Below the pieces are notes generated by a model. It was not told where the DNA came from, ran no database searches, and worked only from the letters and a program-made list of their open reading frames with translations. Positions 32,998 to 44,327 of a stretch of DNA of 64,000 bases are shown in pieces; position 1 is the stretch's first letter, and every line of letters begins with the position of its first letter. Where the stretch lies: positions 434,001-498,000 of the forward strand of contig NW_024881713.1 of the NCBI RefSeq assembly GCF_019059575.1. The letters are read 5' to 3'. The position numbers and the translations under genes were made by a program. This DNA is from Amphibalanus amphitrite (taxonomy: Eukaryota; Arthropoda; Thecostraca; Balanomorpha; Balanidae).

Positions 32998-35278
32998 TTA
33001 ACGATAGCTGGCAGAGCTGATCGGGGACGCAAAGGTGGCGGTGTGGCCATTTACTGTCGCAGTGATCTGACTTTCAGTAAAATCACCGGCCCTAAAATGT
33101 CACAATCTGGGCGTCTTGAATTAATTTGGGTAAGCGTACAATGTGGACACAACCGGACATTGGTTGTTGGTTGTGTGTATAGACCACCTATATATGACTG
33201 TATAAAACAGGATCTCGAAGCACTAGAGCTGTCAGTCCAGACCTTGCTGTCGGAGGGCAAGCAGGTCGTTTTATGCGGAGACTTGAATTGTGACCTCTTG
33301 CGACCGAGCCTCCCACATGTTCGACAACTACTAACTCTCATTGGCAATACTGGAATGCATCAGTGTGTGCAACTGCCGACCCGTATTGCTAGTTCTTCAT
33401 CGACTCTCATTGACATTGTTCTTGTAAGTGATTTTTCTTTTGTAACAGGGTGCACTTCCGAAGATTGTATCGTATCTGATCATAACTTAGTAATAGTCAA
33501 AATGAAAGTTAAGAGGAAAAAGTTGAAACCGTTTCCAATAACGTTCCGCAGATGGAAAAATATTGATTTCCAATCCTTCTGCAGAGACCTGCATGACGCG
33601 ATACCCTGGGCCCCCGGGGTTGATGTTTCTGATCCCGGCGAGGGTTGGAAATGCTGGACAGAAGCAGTCATTCCAGTCATTGATCGTCATGCTCCGTTTG
33701 TAACTGTATCACTTAAGCACAAATCCGGATTTGGAATTTCAGCTGCCGCCAGGCAACTTATCCGCCTAACGACGGCCCAGTTACGTGTTTCGAGACGCAC
33801 CAACGCTCAGTCCGATATCACCCTCTATAAGGATATGCGCCGTGAGGTTAAAAAAGTCATTTGCTTTGAACGACGAGCAAAATTTGAGTCTAGTATCAGA
33901 TCGCATAGGTCCAGCAGAGACACCTGGAATCTAATAAATGCAACGCTTGGCAAATCTAAAGTCGCCCAGCCATTGGACGAAAACACGGCACGTTCATTCA
34001 ATGATTTCTTCTGCTCAGTAGGTGGAAACCTCGCTAGCAAAGTAAATATCAGTGCATGTACAGGTGAGGTGTTTTTTGGTCCCCTAAGAGTACTATCAAC
34101 TAGATTCGACCTTCGCCCAGCAACATTGGACGAATTACGCTTAGTTATTAGATCCTTAAAATCACACACGTCATGTGGGCCAGATAGACTCCCTGCTTTT
34201 TTATTCAAGTCTTTCTCTTCCAGGCTTCTTGGATCGCTTCTACGAGTGTTTAACTCATCCATCACCAGCGGTACTTTGCCATCCTGTTGGAAAATAGCGG
34301 AAGTAGTTCCCATTTACAAGGGAAAAGGTGACCCAAAGGAGGCGTCTAGCTTTAGACCTATATCCCTTTTAAGCGTCGCTTCCAAAATTCTCGAGAGACT
34401 TGTCTCTCTTCAGCTAAGTACGTACCTAGATGACTGCGATGTGTTGTCAGAAAATCAGTTTGGTTTCCGACCACGCTATTCCGTTGAACATGCCCTGATT
34501 GCATTGACGGAATCCATCAGGGCTTCTATTGATAAGGGGAACATTTGCATTCTGGTATCGCTAGATCTGAGCAAGGCGTTTGATTGTGTAGATCATCGTA
34601 TATTGCTAGCGAAACTCTCACACTATGGCATTGAACACCCATGGTTCAAAAGCTATCTTTCTGGTAGGCGCCAGTATGTGAGGGGTTGTAATGATGCGAA
34701 GGGTGATGTGCTGTCAGGTGTTCCACAGGGAAGTGTGTTGGGTCCGATGTTGTTTAACTTGTACATGAATGATTTACCCACCGTTGCGTCTGAATCAGGA
34801 TCAATAATTCAATACGCCGATGACACTCAGGTGATGGTTACGGGACCACCAAACGAACTAGATGCTGTGATAGGTCGCCTTCAGACCCTTCTTCAAAGGC
34901 TTGGGGTGTGGTTCTCCCGGAACCGCCTTTCTGTAAATGCTGCCAAATCACAAGTCACTGTTTTTGGCACTAGATGTGTTTTGAAAAAGATTAATTTGAA
35001 GAGTGTACATGTATTTGATACTGTGGTACAAGTTAAGCCGTCTCTAATTAGTTTGGGCGTTACTTTAGACAGCTGTCTTACGTGGAGTAGCCATATCGAC
35101 ACTGTCGTTGGCAAATGCATAGGCATGCTGATACGCCTGAGTCACTTGCGTCACATTATGCCCTTGAAAACTATTGCACTGCTTGTTAATTCGTTAGTTC
35201 TTCCACATATCCGTTTCTGTATTTCTGTATGGGGAAATTGTGGCTTGACACAGGGGAAAAGGATATCTAAAATTGTAA
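32998..35278 (+). CDS. LINE ORF2, endonuclease remainder and reverse transcriptase (interrupted at 3' end)
   Basis: Resumes with LTIAGRADRGRKGGGVAIYC. Endonuclease blocks are GCVYRPP, LCGDLNCDLLRP, TLIDIVLVS and IVSDHNLV (the SDH catalytic block). RT blocks are FRPISLLSVASKILERL, motif A LVSLDLSKAFDCVDH, motif B GVPQGSVLGPMLFNLYMND and motif C IIQYADDTQVM. All catalytic residues are present. The frame meets the PLE at 35279 and stops at 35284-35286; the missing C-terminus is at 47528-47871. It encodes target-primed reverse transcription. Confidence 0.9.
35267..35278. repeat. 12-bp target-site duplication of the PLE pair, left
   Basis: CTAAAATTGTAA, repeated at 47516-47527. Confidence 0.9.
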
Positions 35279-35369
35279 TTATTTGAGACAATTGTTAATA
35301 AAGCGTACGAAAGGCCATATTTACTTTAATGCGAAATATTACATTAAACTAAATGAAATTAAAGATAAG

Positions 35370-35415
35370 CTACCCGACGTTTCGCTTATATTTGCTTAGT
35401 CATGGGCGATCTAAC
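35370..35415 (-). ncRNA. Degenerate hammerhead-ribozyme-like motif in PLE B tail
   Basis: On the minus strand: ATGACTAAGCAAATATAAGC followed by GAAACGTCGG. PLE tails often carry hammerheads with CTGATGA, a short stem and CGAAACGTC. Here the GAAACGTC half is kept but the CTGATGA box reads ATGACTA, so self-cleavage is unlikely or non-canonical. The same motif occurs in all four tails of family B. Confidence 0.3.
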
Positions 35416-35531
35416 ACATTTCACAAATCATACATTTTTTGAATGCATTCGAAAAATATTACAAAGTATTAAACAGTTTATCAAAAACATCTCCCCGAAG
35501 GGAAATTCGGCGATCGATCGATAGAGTTTCT

Positions 35532-37835
35532 TTATGTCGTTTTCTTTTTAACTCGTTCTGCTATGCTCGTATGTAACTTGAAAAATCCTTGTGATACGTT
35601 CGTGGCTTTTTCAGTTCGGATGTATGCCGCCTCGATCAGCCACCTCTCGGTTTTCTTAAGGTCGCTGTGTAGGGCTTCGGCACCATTCCAGTTCGGTAAA
35701 TGTCCCTCTTTATCAGCGTGCATCACGATAGCCTTCGTCTCCCTGTGGTTGCGTAAATCGTTCCTATGTTCCCGAATTCTAGTTTTAAGACCCCTCCCCG
35801 TTTCACCATAATACGCCCTATCACATTTGCTACACGGAATTTTGTATACTATGCTGTCTTCGTTTGATGTCTTGATTTTCTTTTTCTTTAGCATTTGTCC
35901 TATCTTCTTGCCCCCTGATGTGACCATCCTGATTTCTGGAGACAGTTGCTGACTGACACTGTCTACCTGTTTGCTGTGAGGAACAACGAGCATTGTTCTT
36001 GTTTCATCTTTCTTCTCTTCGTTTGTCTCATTCTCATCTTTCCGTCTATCTGCCCTCTTCTTTATCTCCCACGCTTTGCGTTTCAGGTCGATTATCAGGG
36101 CCTCTGGAAATTTTAGCTTTATGAAAGTTCTTGTGATATATTCCAGTTCATCCTTGATGTACTCTGGTGAGCAAATTCGGTAAGCTCTCAAGAAGAATCC
36201 GATCACTATACCAGTCTTTGTTCTCTGGCTATGTCTTGAAAAATAATGCACAAAATCATCCTTGTTTGTGGGCTTTCGGTATACTGAGAATTTTATATCA
36301 TGATCATATCTCCTTATGATCACGTCCAAGAATGGAAGCATGCCTTCCCTCTCTTCTTCCACCGTCAGTTGTATGGCCGGCTCAACACCATTGAGCCGCT
36401 TCAGCAAGTCTTTGACATCACACTCTATCGGAACAAATGCTAATATATCATCTACGTATCTGTACATGTTGACGTTGTCACCAAGAATGGCTGAATAGTG
36501 CTCCTTTTCAATCAGCTCCATGTACAGATTTGCTAACACAGCACTTAATGGCGACCCCATTGCTAAGCCATTTATCTGTACATACTCCTCTCCTTGGAAC
36601 TCGAAGTTACCGAACTTGATGCAGAGTTCGACCAGTTTAATGTAGTCATCTTTGGAGACGGGTAGCTGGATATCATCCGAAAGTTCTAAAACTTCCCTGA
36701 GGGCTCGCATAGCCCCATCAATAGAGACGTTCGTAAATAACGACTTCACGTCGAGGCTTATCATTTTCTTTCCAGTGAGGTCTATGGTTTTGAGTCTTTC
36801 CAAAAGATCGGTCGAATTTCTCAGGTGTGTATCACTCAGTCTCCCCAGACATTGAGTGAGCGGCTTCGCCAGATGCTTGGCCAGCCTGTGCGGCGCGCTG
36901 CCTATGCCAGATGTTATCGGGCGCATCGGTACGTCTTTTTTGTGTGTTTTGGGCTGACCTCGCATAGATGGGGGCGTCGGCTTCTCTTCCAAAAGATACT
37001 GTAGCTTTTTCCCCGAGTCTGTCTGTCGCATAACCTTCCTTGCTTGTTTGGTAAACGTGTCCGACTGTTTGTTACACGTTCCCTTTTGTACGTTCTTGTA
37101 AGTGTCACTATCTTGTAAAAGTAACTTCATTTTACTTTCGTAATCTTTAGTGTTCATCACTACTACACCGCCGCCCTTGTCTGCTGTTGTTATGATAATG
37201 TTGGGGTCGTTTCTGAGAACTTCTAGTGCCTTTGAAAATCTCTTTGGAATAGCTTGTTCTTGGTCGCTAGCTAGTGCTACCATGCAAGCCGTGACACCTT
37301 GCTTAAAACCCTTTTCTATATCTGACTCGTCATATCTATGATTCTTTATCACAAAATCTTGTAGGTTCTTGTTCGACCCTCCTGTGTCAAATTTTAGACC
37401 AAGTGATAGGACTGCGGTTTCCGTTTGGGTCAGTATACGGTCAGATAGATTAGTGATTAATGAGCTATTGCCAGCTTTATTCCAATCACTCGATGAACAC
37501 AACGTGTTCAGTTTTCTTTCCAAATTGGCTTTATGTTCAATTGACTCTGTTTTCAGTTGACGTTTCAAGTGTTCTGGAAGCGTAATGCTTGAAACACTGT
37601 TTTTCAGCAGAATGATCTTGTCTTTTAAGCTTTTGATGGCATCCTCCAGGTATGCTCTGGCTGCGGCAGTGAATGGATGCTCCTTTGATCTCAGTTGAAT
37701 CGGTGCCGATTTCGGGAGCACTTGTTCTTCTTTACATCTTTGTAAAAACTCTAGTCTTTCGATCGTTCGATTTCGTTTAGATTCAGAGTAAAATGTTCTA
37801 CGTACTTCGAAAGGCTCTTCCGTAACACTTGACAT
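35532..37835 (-). CDS. Penelope-like element B: intact RT / GIY-YIG protein (767 residues)
   Basis: Complete ORF from MSSVTEEPFEVRRTFY. Order: N-terminal region (1-270), RT with MRGQPKTHK and MRPITSGIGSAPHR (about 290-320), motif A MISLDVKSLFTNV (about 358-370), motif B NGLAMGSPLSAV (about 423-434) and motif C YVDD (about 460-463), then LPFLDVIIRR and YRKPTN. A charged linker precedes the GIY-YIG endonuclease (about 662-745) with IVYKIPCSKC and YYGETGRGLKTRIREH. The CSKC pair inside GIY-YIG matches the PLE-specific zinc-binding arrangement. No frameshift or stop is seen, unlike the plus-strand partner. It could be a recent, possibly active copy. Confidence 0.92.
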   Translation of the reverse strand: MSSVTEEPFEVRRTFYSESKRNRTIERLEFLQRCKEEQVLPKSAPIQLRSKEHPFTAAARAYLEDAIKSLKDKIILLKNSVSSITLPEHLKRQLKTESIEHKANLERKLNTLCSSSDWNKAGNSSLITNLSDRILTQTETAVLSLGLKFDTGGSNKNLQDFVIKNHRYDESDIEKGFKQGVTACMVALASDQEQAIPKRFSKALEVLRNDPNIIITTADKGGGVVVMNTKDYESKMKLLLQDSDTYKNVQKGTCNKQSDTFTKQARKVMRQTDSGKKLQYLLEEKPTPPSMRGQPKTHKKDVPMRPITSGIGSAPHRLAKHLAKPLTQCLGRLSDTHLRNSTDLLERLKTIDLTGKKMISLDVKSLFTNVSIDGAMRALREVLELSDDIQLPVSKDDYIKLVELCIKFGNFEFQGEEYVQINGLAMGSPLSAVLANLYMELIEKEHYSAILGDNVNMYRYVDDILAFVPIECDVKDLLKRLNGVEPAIQLTVEEEREGMLPFLDVIIRRYDHDIKFSVYRKPTNKDDFVHYFSRHSQRTKTGIVIGFFLRAYRICSPEYIKDELEYITRTFIKLKFPEALIIDLKRKAWEIKKRADRRKDENETNEEKKDETRTMLVVPHSKQVDSVSQQLSPEIRMVTSGGKKIGQMLKKKKIKTSNEDSIVYKIPCSKCDRAYYGETGRGLKTRIREHRNDLRNHRETKAIVMHADKEGHLPNWNGAEALHSDLKKTERWLIEAAYIRTEKATNVSQGFFKLHTSIAERVKKKTT

Positions 37836-37929
37836 GTTGAAGTTTTATTTGAGACAATTGTTAATAAAGCGTACGAAAGGCCATATTTACTTTAATGCGA
37901 AATATTACATTAAACTAAATGAAATTAAA

Positions 37930-37976
37930 GATAAGCTACCCGACGTTTCGCTTATATTTGCTTAGTCATGGGCGAT
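37930..37976 (-). ncRNA. Degenerate hammerhead-like motif, upstream tail (minus unit)
   Basis: Identical to the motif in the 3' tail at 35370-35415. Its presence upstream and downstream of the ORF defines the pseudo-LTR arrangement. Confidence 0.3.
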
Positions 37977-38097
37977 CTAACACATTTCACAAATCATACA
38001 TTTTTTGAATGCATTCGAAAAATATTACAAAGTATTGAACAGTTTATCAAAAACATCTCCCCGAAGGGAAATTCGGCGATCGATCGATAGAGTTTCT

Positions 38098-38493
38098 TTA
38101 TGTCGTTTTCTTTTTAACTCGTTCTGCTATGCTAGTATGTAACTTGAAAAATCCTTGTGATACGTTCGTGGCTTTTTCAGTTCGGATGTATGCCGCCTCG
38201 ATCAGCCACCTCTCGGTTTTCTTAAGGTCGCTGTGTAGGGCTTCGGCACCATTCCAGTTCGGTAAATGTCCCTCTTTATCAGCGTGCATCACGATAGCCT
38301 TCGTCTCCCTGTGGTTGCGTAAATCGTTCCTATGTTCCCGAATTCTAGTTTTAAGACCCCTCCCCGTTTCACCATAATACGCCCTATCACATTTGCTACA
38401 CGGAATTTTGTATACTATGCTGTCTTCGTTTGATGTCTTGATTTTCTTTTTCTTTAGCATTTGTCCTATCTTCTTGCCCCCTGATGTGACCAT
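38098..38493 (-). pseudogene. PLE B tail copy: GIY-YIG domain, cut by a hAT insertion
   Basis: Encodes MVTSGGKKIGQMLKKKKIKT through the GIY-YIG domain to the same stop as the full ORF. It continues upstream at 44022 beyond the hAT-like element. Part of the tandem upstream unit, not a gene in its own right. Confidence 0.85.
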
Positions 38494-38759
38494 TAGGGTG
38501 TGTCGACCACAAAGAATCAAGTGGAGACAGTTATATTTTATGGCCCAATAGCATGGCAAGACGATTGCTTCGAAAATTACCAGTCAAAAATGAAAAACTG
38601 AGTCCCGCGAGGCAAAATTGTTCGCCGACTTGGTCCCTTTCTGGCGATACTAGCGCCCTCAGCTTATACAGTAGCGGCCGTTCTGAAAGCTTTAGTTACA
38701 TAGGTGGCGCCATAGTCGACCTGACATTAGGCAATGCAGTCGCACACGAACGATTTTAG

Positions 38760-39112
38760 GACTAAAGTACGTATCGCTAAAGTACGTAGGACAAAAGTAC
38801 GTATGCAAATGTTCGTACGCAAATATACGTAGGCGCTAAAGTTCGTATGCCAAAAGTACGTACGCAAATGTTCGTACGTAAAAGTACGTATGCAAAAGTA
38901 CGTAGTGCATAAAGTACGTATGTCAAAAGTACGTACGCAAATGTTCGTACGCAAAAGTACGTATGAAAAAGTACGTAGTGCATAAAGTACGTATGCCAAA
39001 AGTACGTACGCAAATGTGCGTACGCAAAAGTACGTATGCAAAAGTACGTAGTGTAAAAAGTACGTATGCCAAAAGTACGTACGCAAATGTTCGTACGCAA
39101 AAGTTCGTGTTA
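38760..39112 (+). repeat. TACGTA array, left arm part 1
   Basis: Units such as AAAGTACGTATGCCAAAAGT and GTACGCAAATGTTCGTACGC; higher-order unit roughly 55-110 bp. Confidence 0.9.
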
Positions 39113-39585
39113 GCGAGCAAATAGGCATTTTTGATATCTTCGCAAAGACGGCCGGCGCTCGGAGCGCGGCGGTCGGTCCGCCGCGCCACGCCGCTCACAT
39201 ATGTGTCATCTGGCCCCTGTCCTGGTTCTCATGCCCACGTGTTGTGCGTACCACGAGGGCTGAGACGGGACGGGGGCCTGACAGTCTTCGACGGGACTCC
39301 ACCGGTGCGCGACGGCCCGGTGCACGACGTGGCCGACGTGGCCTTACGTACAACGCGGCCAACGTGGCCCTACGAGAACGATTCAGTGAACCGCATTTGT
39401 GACCGCCGTATTTTGTGCATTTTAACCGTTTCCGTTTCAATCAAGAATAGACTTTTTCATATATGAACAATAACTTTATGGTCCTCCGGGTGACGAGAGA
39501 GAACGAGTACGAAAACGAGTGAACGATCACGAGCACGCACGAACATTTCCGCATCGAACGGGTGAACTGAACGTTTCTCATGAAC

Positions 39586-39830
39586 AGTTCGTATGCAAAA
39601 GTACGTAGTGTATAAAGTACGTATGCCAAAAGTACGTACGCAAATGTTCGTACGCAAAAGTACGTTTGCAAAAGTACGTAGTGTATAAAGTACGTATGCC
39701 AAAAGTACGTACGCAAATGTTCGTACGCAAAAGTTCGTATGAAAAAGTACGTAGTGTAAAAAGTACGTATGCCAAAAGTACGTACGGTTCGTATGCCAAA
39801 GTACGTAGTGTATATAACTACGTATGCTAG
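39586..39830 (+). repeat. TACGTA array, left arm part 2
   Basis: Same units as part 1, in the same orientation, separated by 470 bp of unrelated sequence (39113-39585) with no recognised gene. Confidence 0.9.
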
Positions 39831-40049
39831 AAGTAGGGTATAGTAGTGTAAGTTGAGCCGCTTTTTCTTTATTGCTGCCCTGTTGCCATACTATAGGGAA
39901 CTCATGATAAATTCATATAGGTACCAAATAATATAGCTTTGTTCCTTTCGCCCATTTACTCATCGAGAAATTTTGCTATGCCTTGTAACAAATGCTCATT
40001 AAATAAAGAATAAGAAAGGTATTACACATTGATCAACTTACCCCATGGG

Positions 40050-40130
40050 TGGGGTACGTACTTTATACCCTACGTACATTTGCTATACGTACTTTTGTTC
40101 GTGACGTACTTGGTCCACACGTACGGTAGA
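40050..40130 (-). repeat. TACGTA array, start of inverted arm
   Basis: GTACGTACTTTATACCCTAC and relatives: inverted orientation relative to the left arm, cut by the element at 40131-41143. Confidence 0.8.
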
Positions 40131-41143
40131 CCGGGGCAAGTCGCCCCGCCGAGGTAAAACGCCTGGCGGCCTCACCGATATCTCTCGGAACTGACAGGGT
40201 TCTGGGGAAAGGTCCTCACTCCTCTCTTCTGTTAAACGTGCACTATATGATCATTATATGAGCTGGAAAGAAATTGTGATAACTCTCTAGGGAGATATAG
40301 CCAAAAATGTGTTGTTTTTTAGTGATTTTTATGTTTGGTCATCTGATTATGCATCCTCGCGTTCTTTTGTAGTCCACATCAGGTTAACGACTTTTATGTA
40401 TTTTGAACAACTAAATTGTCTAACGCTTATAATGCCGGGTTGGTTCGTGTTAAATTATGTCTTGCTGGAGCGCAAGGCGTTGTTCGCTGACCGAACTACA
40501 TGATGGGGTAAAACGCCCCAGTAGGTCGCGGGGCAAAAAGCCCCATGGGGCGTTTTACCTCATGTGTTGTTCGGACTACCCACTTCCTAATGTTCGGTAG
40601 CTGGCGAACAGCAAGTTTCTATGCATTTATATGTATTTTTCTCAGCAACTGTATGGCAAAGGAAGTGTATTGTTAAGTGTTAACTGATTTGCATTGCAAT
40701 AATTTATTATTTGGCCTTATGAGGCTCGTGAAAAACCTGCTCATACAATAGTGTCATAGCTGAACACCTGATAGGATGGAAGGTGCTAACTTCAAGTTCA
40801 GTGCCGTGCCTCCAGCGGTCTAACGGATCTCTCATATAAGATTTAGCCAACTACCATGTTTAATCTTTAAGCTAGACTCTAGAGCATGGGGCTTCTTGCC
40901 TCAGGCCGTGGGGCGTTTTGCCCTGGGGTTGGGGCAAAATGTCCCATTTGCAGTTGCTTCACAAATCACTTCCTAGCTGGGAGTCCGATCATAAGTGAAT
41001 GAATTTGAGGGGTGGAATTTAAAGTAAAATGTCCAAAGAACACATTGAGCACAAATTTGGCCTTCCAGGTGATGTAGCACAAAATTTAGGTAGGCCTGGT
41101 AGGCCTATGTAGCAAAATAGATTATCTGGGGCGTCTTGCCCAA
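40131..41143. mobile_element. GGGGCAAG-type element inside the foldback element
   Basis: Left GACCGGGGCAAGTCGCCCC, right GGGGCGTCTTGCCCAAGGTC, imperfect inverts; the TSD is not clear. Internal GGGGTAAAACGCCCC and GGGGCGTTTTGCCC words at 40503-40560 and 40890-40940 resemble the element at 18380-19567. No transposase. Confidence 0.55.
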
Positions 41144-41172
41144 GGTCTTTACCTTGCGTCTTTATCCTTCAT

Positions 41173-41790
41173 TATACCCTACGTACATTTGCTATATGTA
41201 CTTTTGTACGTGACGTACTTTTGTCCATACGTTTACGTACTTTATACCCTTACGTACTTCTGCCATACGTACTTTTGTCCGTGACGTACTTTTGTCCATA
41301 CGTACTTTTTACCCTACGTACATTAGCTATACGTACAAAAGTCCGTGACGTACTTTTGTCCATACGTACTTTATACCCTACGTACTTCTGCGATACGTAC
41401 TTTTGTCCCTGACGTACTTTTGTCCATACGTACTTTTTACCCTACGTACATTAGCTATACGTACTTTTGTCCCTGACGTACTTTTGTCCATACGTACTTT
41501 ATACTGTACGTACTTCTGCGATACGTTCTTTTGTCCCTGACGTACTTTTGTCCATACGTACTTTATACTGTACGTACTTCTGCGATACGTACTTTTGTCC
41601 CTGACGTACTTTTGTCCATATGTACTTTATACTGTACGTACTTCTGCGATACGTACTTTTGTCCCTGACGTACTTTTGTCCATACGTACTTTATACTGTA
41701 CGTACTTCTGCGATACGTACTTTAATCCTACGTACTTTTGCTTACGTACTTTTGTCCTACGTACTTTAGCGATACGTACTTTTGTCCGTA
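41173..41790 (-). repeat. TACGTA array, right arm
   Basis: Repeats of TACGTACTTTTGTCC, with TTTATACTGTACGTACTTCT and GCGATACG. The last units are the inverted counterpart of the first units at 38760. Confidence 0.9.
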
Positions 41791-42109
41791 ACCCCACACG
41801 AACGATTCTGACAGGATGCTGATTTGTTTGTTGCTAGAAGCGATGTAACAGTGTAAGACGCGTGTGGTGGAATGGGCACTACGAAAGTTTGTCAAATACG
41901 CACGTTGCACAGTCAGCTTAGCGGGTTATTTAACAGATAAATCAAATGCAAATTTGCGCAATATAATGCAGTTTGACAATAGCACAGTTGAATGGTGGGA
42001 TACGGTAGGCCTTGGCGCTGCAGCGTGTAGTGATGACTTTTTGATCGGCCTCTTTTTAAATTTTTATTTAATATTTATTTCTTATAGTTTGGTTGAAGTC
42101 CGAGGGACA

Positions 42110-42665
42110 CTCTTCAGAGCTAGTGAAGAGGCCCCTGATAGCTTGACGGGTGCCCTCTAAACTAAAGAAAGGCCCTCTGAGTACACGGAAGGGTCCTCTG
42201 AAAGTATGAAGGGGCCGCCTGATCGCTTGACGGGTGCCCTCTGAGCTACAGAAAAACCCTCTGATTGCATTAAGGGCCCCCTGATCGCTTGGCAGGGGCC
42301 CTCTGAACCACAGAAAGGCCCTCTGAACGCACGAAGGGACCGCTGATCACTTGACGGGGGCTCTCTGAGCAACAGAAGAGCTCCTGAGCGCATAAACCCT
42401 GATTGCTTGCCAGGGGCCCCTTGAACTGCAGAAAAGCCCTCTGAGCGAATAAAGGGGCCCTGACTTATTGCCAGGGGTCCTCTAAACTGCAGAAAGGCCC
42501 TCTGATTAGACGATAGGGCCCTCTGAACGCATGAAGGGACCCCTGAATCCTGATTGCTTGACGTGGGCCTTCTGAGCTACAGTAAAACCCTCTGAGTGCA
42601 TGAAAGGGCCCCTGATCGCTTGACGGGGGTCCTCTTAGCTACTGAGGGGCCCTCTGAACGCGTCG
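42110..42665. repeat. Degenerate array of GGGCCCTCTGA units
   Basis: Units of about 35-70 bp with GATCGCTTGACGGGGGCCCT, GAGCTACAGAAA and CCCTCTGAACGCATGAAGGG. Inside the 5.5-kb hAT-like element. Confidence 0.8.
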
Positions 42666-43139
42666 AGTTTTTTTTTCTATGCCGCCACCCGTTATCAGGT
42701 GACCAGGAGTGCCCCCTCCCTCTTTCCCAGCGACACACAGAAACTTACGTTAACACCAGAATAACTCAAAACTGCAAGTCGCGGCACTCCCTGCTAGGAA
42801 ATGAAATGTAACACACACAAAAGCAGAAGGGAGAAAGCCATAGGTACGAACTAGGGGAACGAAAAAGAAGCAAAGTAGTCAACACTGCAATCAGTGGTGA
42901 CGGCCCACTACTGAAAGCCCACCCAATTTATCAGCACGCTCACACATCCATTACGTTCATAACATTCATACACGCTTGGGGAAAGTGTCCAAGTCCACTG
43001 GGGCAGGTTAGTTAGAGGGGAATTCACAGTCATAGCCAAGTCATCATCAAACTCAGGTCAAATTCAGCGTATATCAGCAGCAAGGTAGCCCGGGCTTCCG
43101 GAGCACCCAACGAAGCGAGGCTTGCTGTCGGGCGCTCAA

Positions 43140-43395
43140 AGCTGCCCTCTGAGGTGAGCTCATGATGGGGCTCTCTGACTAACATCTGAAGGGTCCTCTG
43201 TTAGTGTAAAGGAACCGCTATTTGCGCGAGGGGCCCTTTTTGGACCGAGAGGGCATTCCGTCAGCCTGAGGGGCTCTTTGTTCGTCCAAAGGGCCCTACA
43301 CCAATCGGGAGGGGGCGTCTCCCCACCTGGGGAGGTCCTCTATCGACTTGAGGGCCTCTGTCAGTCTCAGGGTCCCTCTCCCGACCTGGGACCCA
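43140..43395. repeat. Second GGGCCC-type array
   Basis: Irregular units with GGGCCCT and GACTTGAGGG/GTCAGCCTGAGGGG. 42666-43139 and 43396-43990 hold no recognised gene. Confidence 0.6.
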
Positions 43396-44013
43396 ACACA
43401 TAATGTTCTGTTTTAGATCTGGTTTTCGGCATCGGAGATCAGCTGTGCCGCACTTATGCTATAACACACGCAAAACGACACCTTTTTTCCCCATATATCC
43501 CTCACACAGAACGAATATTGTATCCAATATTTGTTTATTGCGTGCTTCTGCTAACGCAATAAATTCGTTTAGAAGAAGGTAATTAAAATAGAAAGTAGGA
43601 TATTTACCAGTCGCATTAAACAAAACACTCGTAAAACAACATTATTTTTAATTGGACAAGAGATGATGTACGTAAAAAGAATTAAATGTCCCATGAACTC
43701 ATTTTTAGGAAAAGAAACTTGTTTTCTTATTTTATTTGTATGTCCGTCGTAGGAAAACTGAAGTACGTCAACTATCAGTCACATCAAATACGCGGTTGTC
43801 CTAGGTGGCGCCACCAACAAAAACCGTCATTACAGATGTCGCTGGGGTAGATTAGGTCGATTCGGGCCCATCCGCTAAAAATCGTTCGCGGCACTCAATT
43901 AACGCATGCAAAGTGTTCTGGTGCTGATAAATCAATTTCATGATACCATAGGCCATAAAAAATCGCTGTCTCCTCAAGATCAAAGAGAAAAACCCTTAGT
44001 ATGACACACCCTA

Positions 44014-44303
44014 GTGACCATCCTGATTTCTGGAGACAGTTGCTGACTGACACTGTCTACCTGTTTGCTGTGAGGAACAACGAGCATTGTTCTTGTTTCA
44101 TCTTTCTTCTCTTCGTTTGTCTCATTCTCATCTTTCCGTCTATCTGCCCTCTTCTTTATCTCCCACGCTTTGCGTTTCAGGTCGATTATCAGGGCCTCTG
44201 GAAATTTTAGCTTTATGAAAGTTCTTGTGATATATTCCAGTTCATCCTTGATGTACTCTGGTGAGCAAATTCGGTAAGCTCTCAAGAAGAATCCGATCAC
44301 TAT
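44014..44303 (-). pseudogene. PLE B tail copy, part beyond the hAT insertion
   Basis: Matches 35917-36210 of the full copy: it encodes the IGFFLRAYRICSPEYIKDEL region and the charged linker. It ends abruptly at about 44303, next to the oppositely oriented unit, with a short TATATATA spacer at the join. Confidence 0.85.
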
Positions 44304-44327
44304 ACTTGCCCACTATATATATATCAG

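Larger units (their letters stand above)
38756..41794. mobile_element. 3.0-kb foldback element built of TACGTA subrepeats
   Basis: Flanked by a 13-bp direct repeat CACACGAACGATT (38743-38755, 41795-41807). The arms are inverted: the left reads GGACTAAAGTACGTATCGC, and the right, read in reverse complement, GGACAAAAGTACGTATCGC. Each arm is made of short tandem units around the palindrome TACGTA. TIRs built from tandem subrepeats are the hallmark of Foldback-type elements (usual TSD 9 bp). No transposase seen. Confidence 0.8.
38494..44013. mobile_element. 5.5-kb non-autonomous hAT-like element inside PLE B
   Basis: TIR TAGGGTGTGTC at the left and GACACACCCTA at the right; the match extends weakly inward (GGAGACAG, TTTTATGGCC). 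8-bp TSD GTGACCAT at 38486-38493 and 44014-44021; the uninterrupted site is at about 35917-35924 in the full PLE copy. No hAT transposase is seen. It carries a foldback element and GGGCCC-type arrays. Confidence 0.9.

Noticed and set aside
38727..39799. Minus-strand frames reading RTYFWHTYF, LRTNICVRTF
   Set aside because: Translations of TACGTA tandem repeats, not proteins.
42110..42665. CRISPR-like array
   Set aside because: Degenerate minisatellite in an animal genome; no constant repeats with unique spacers.
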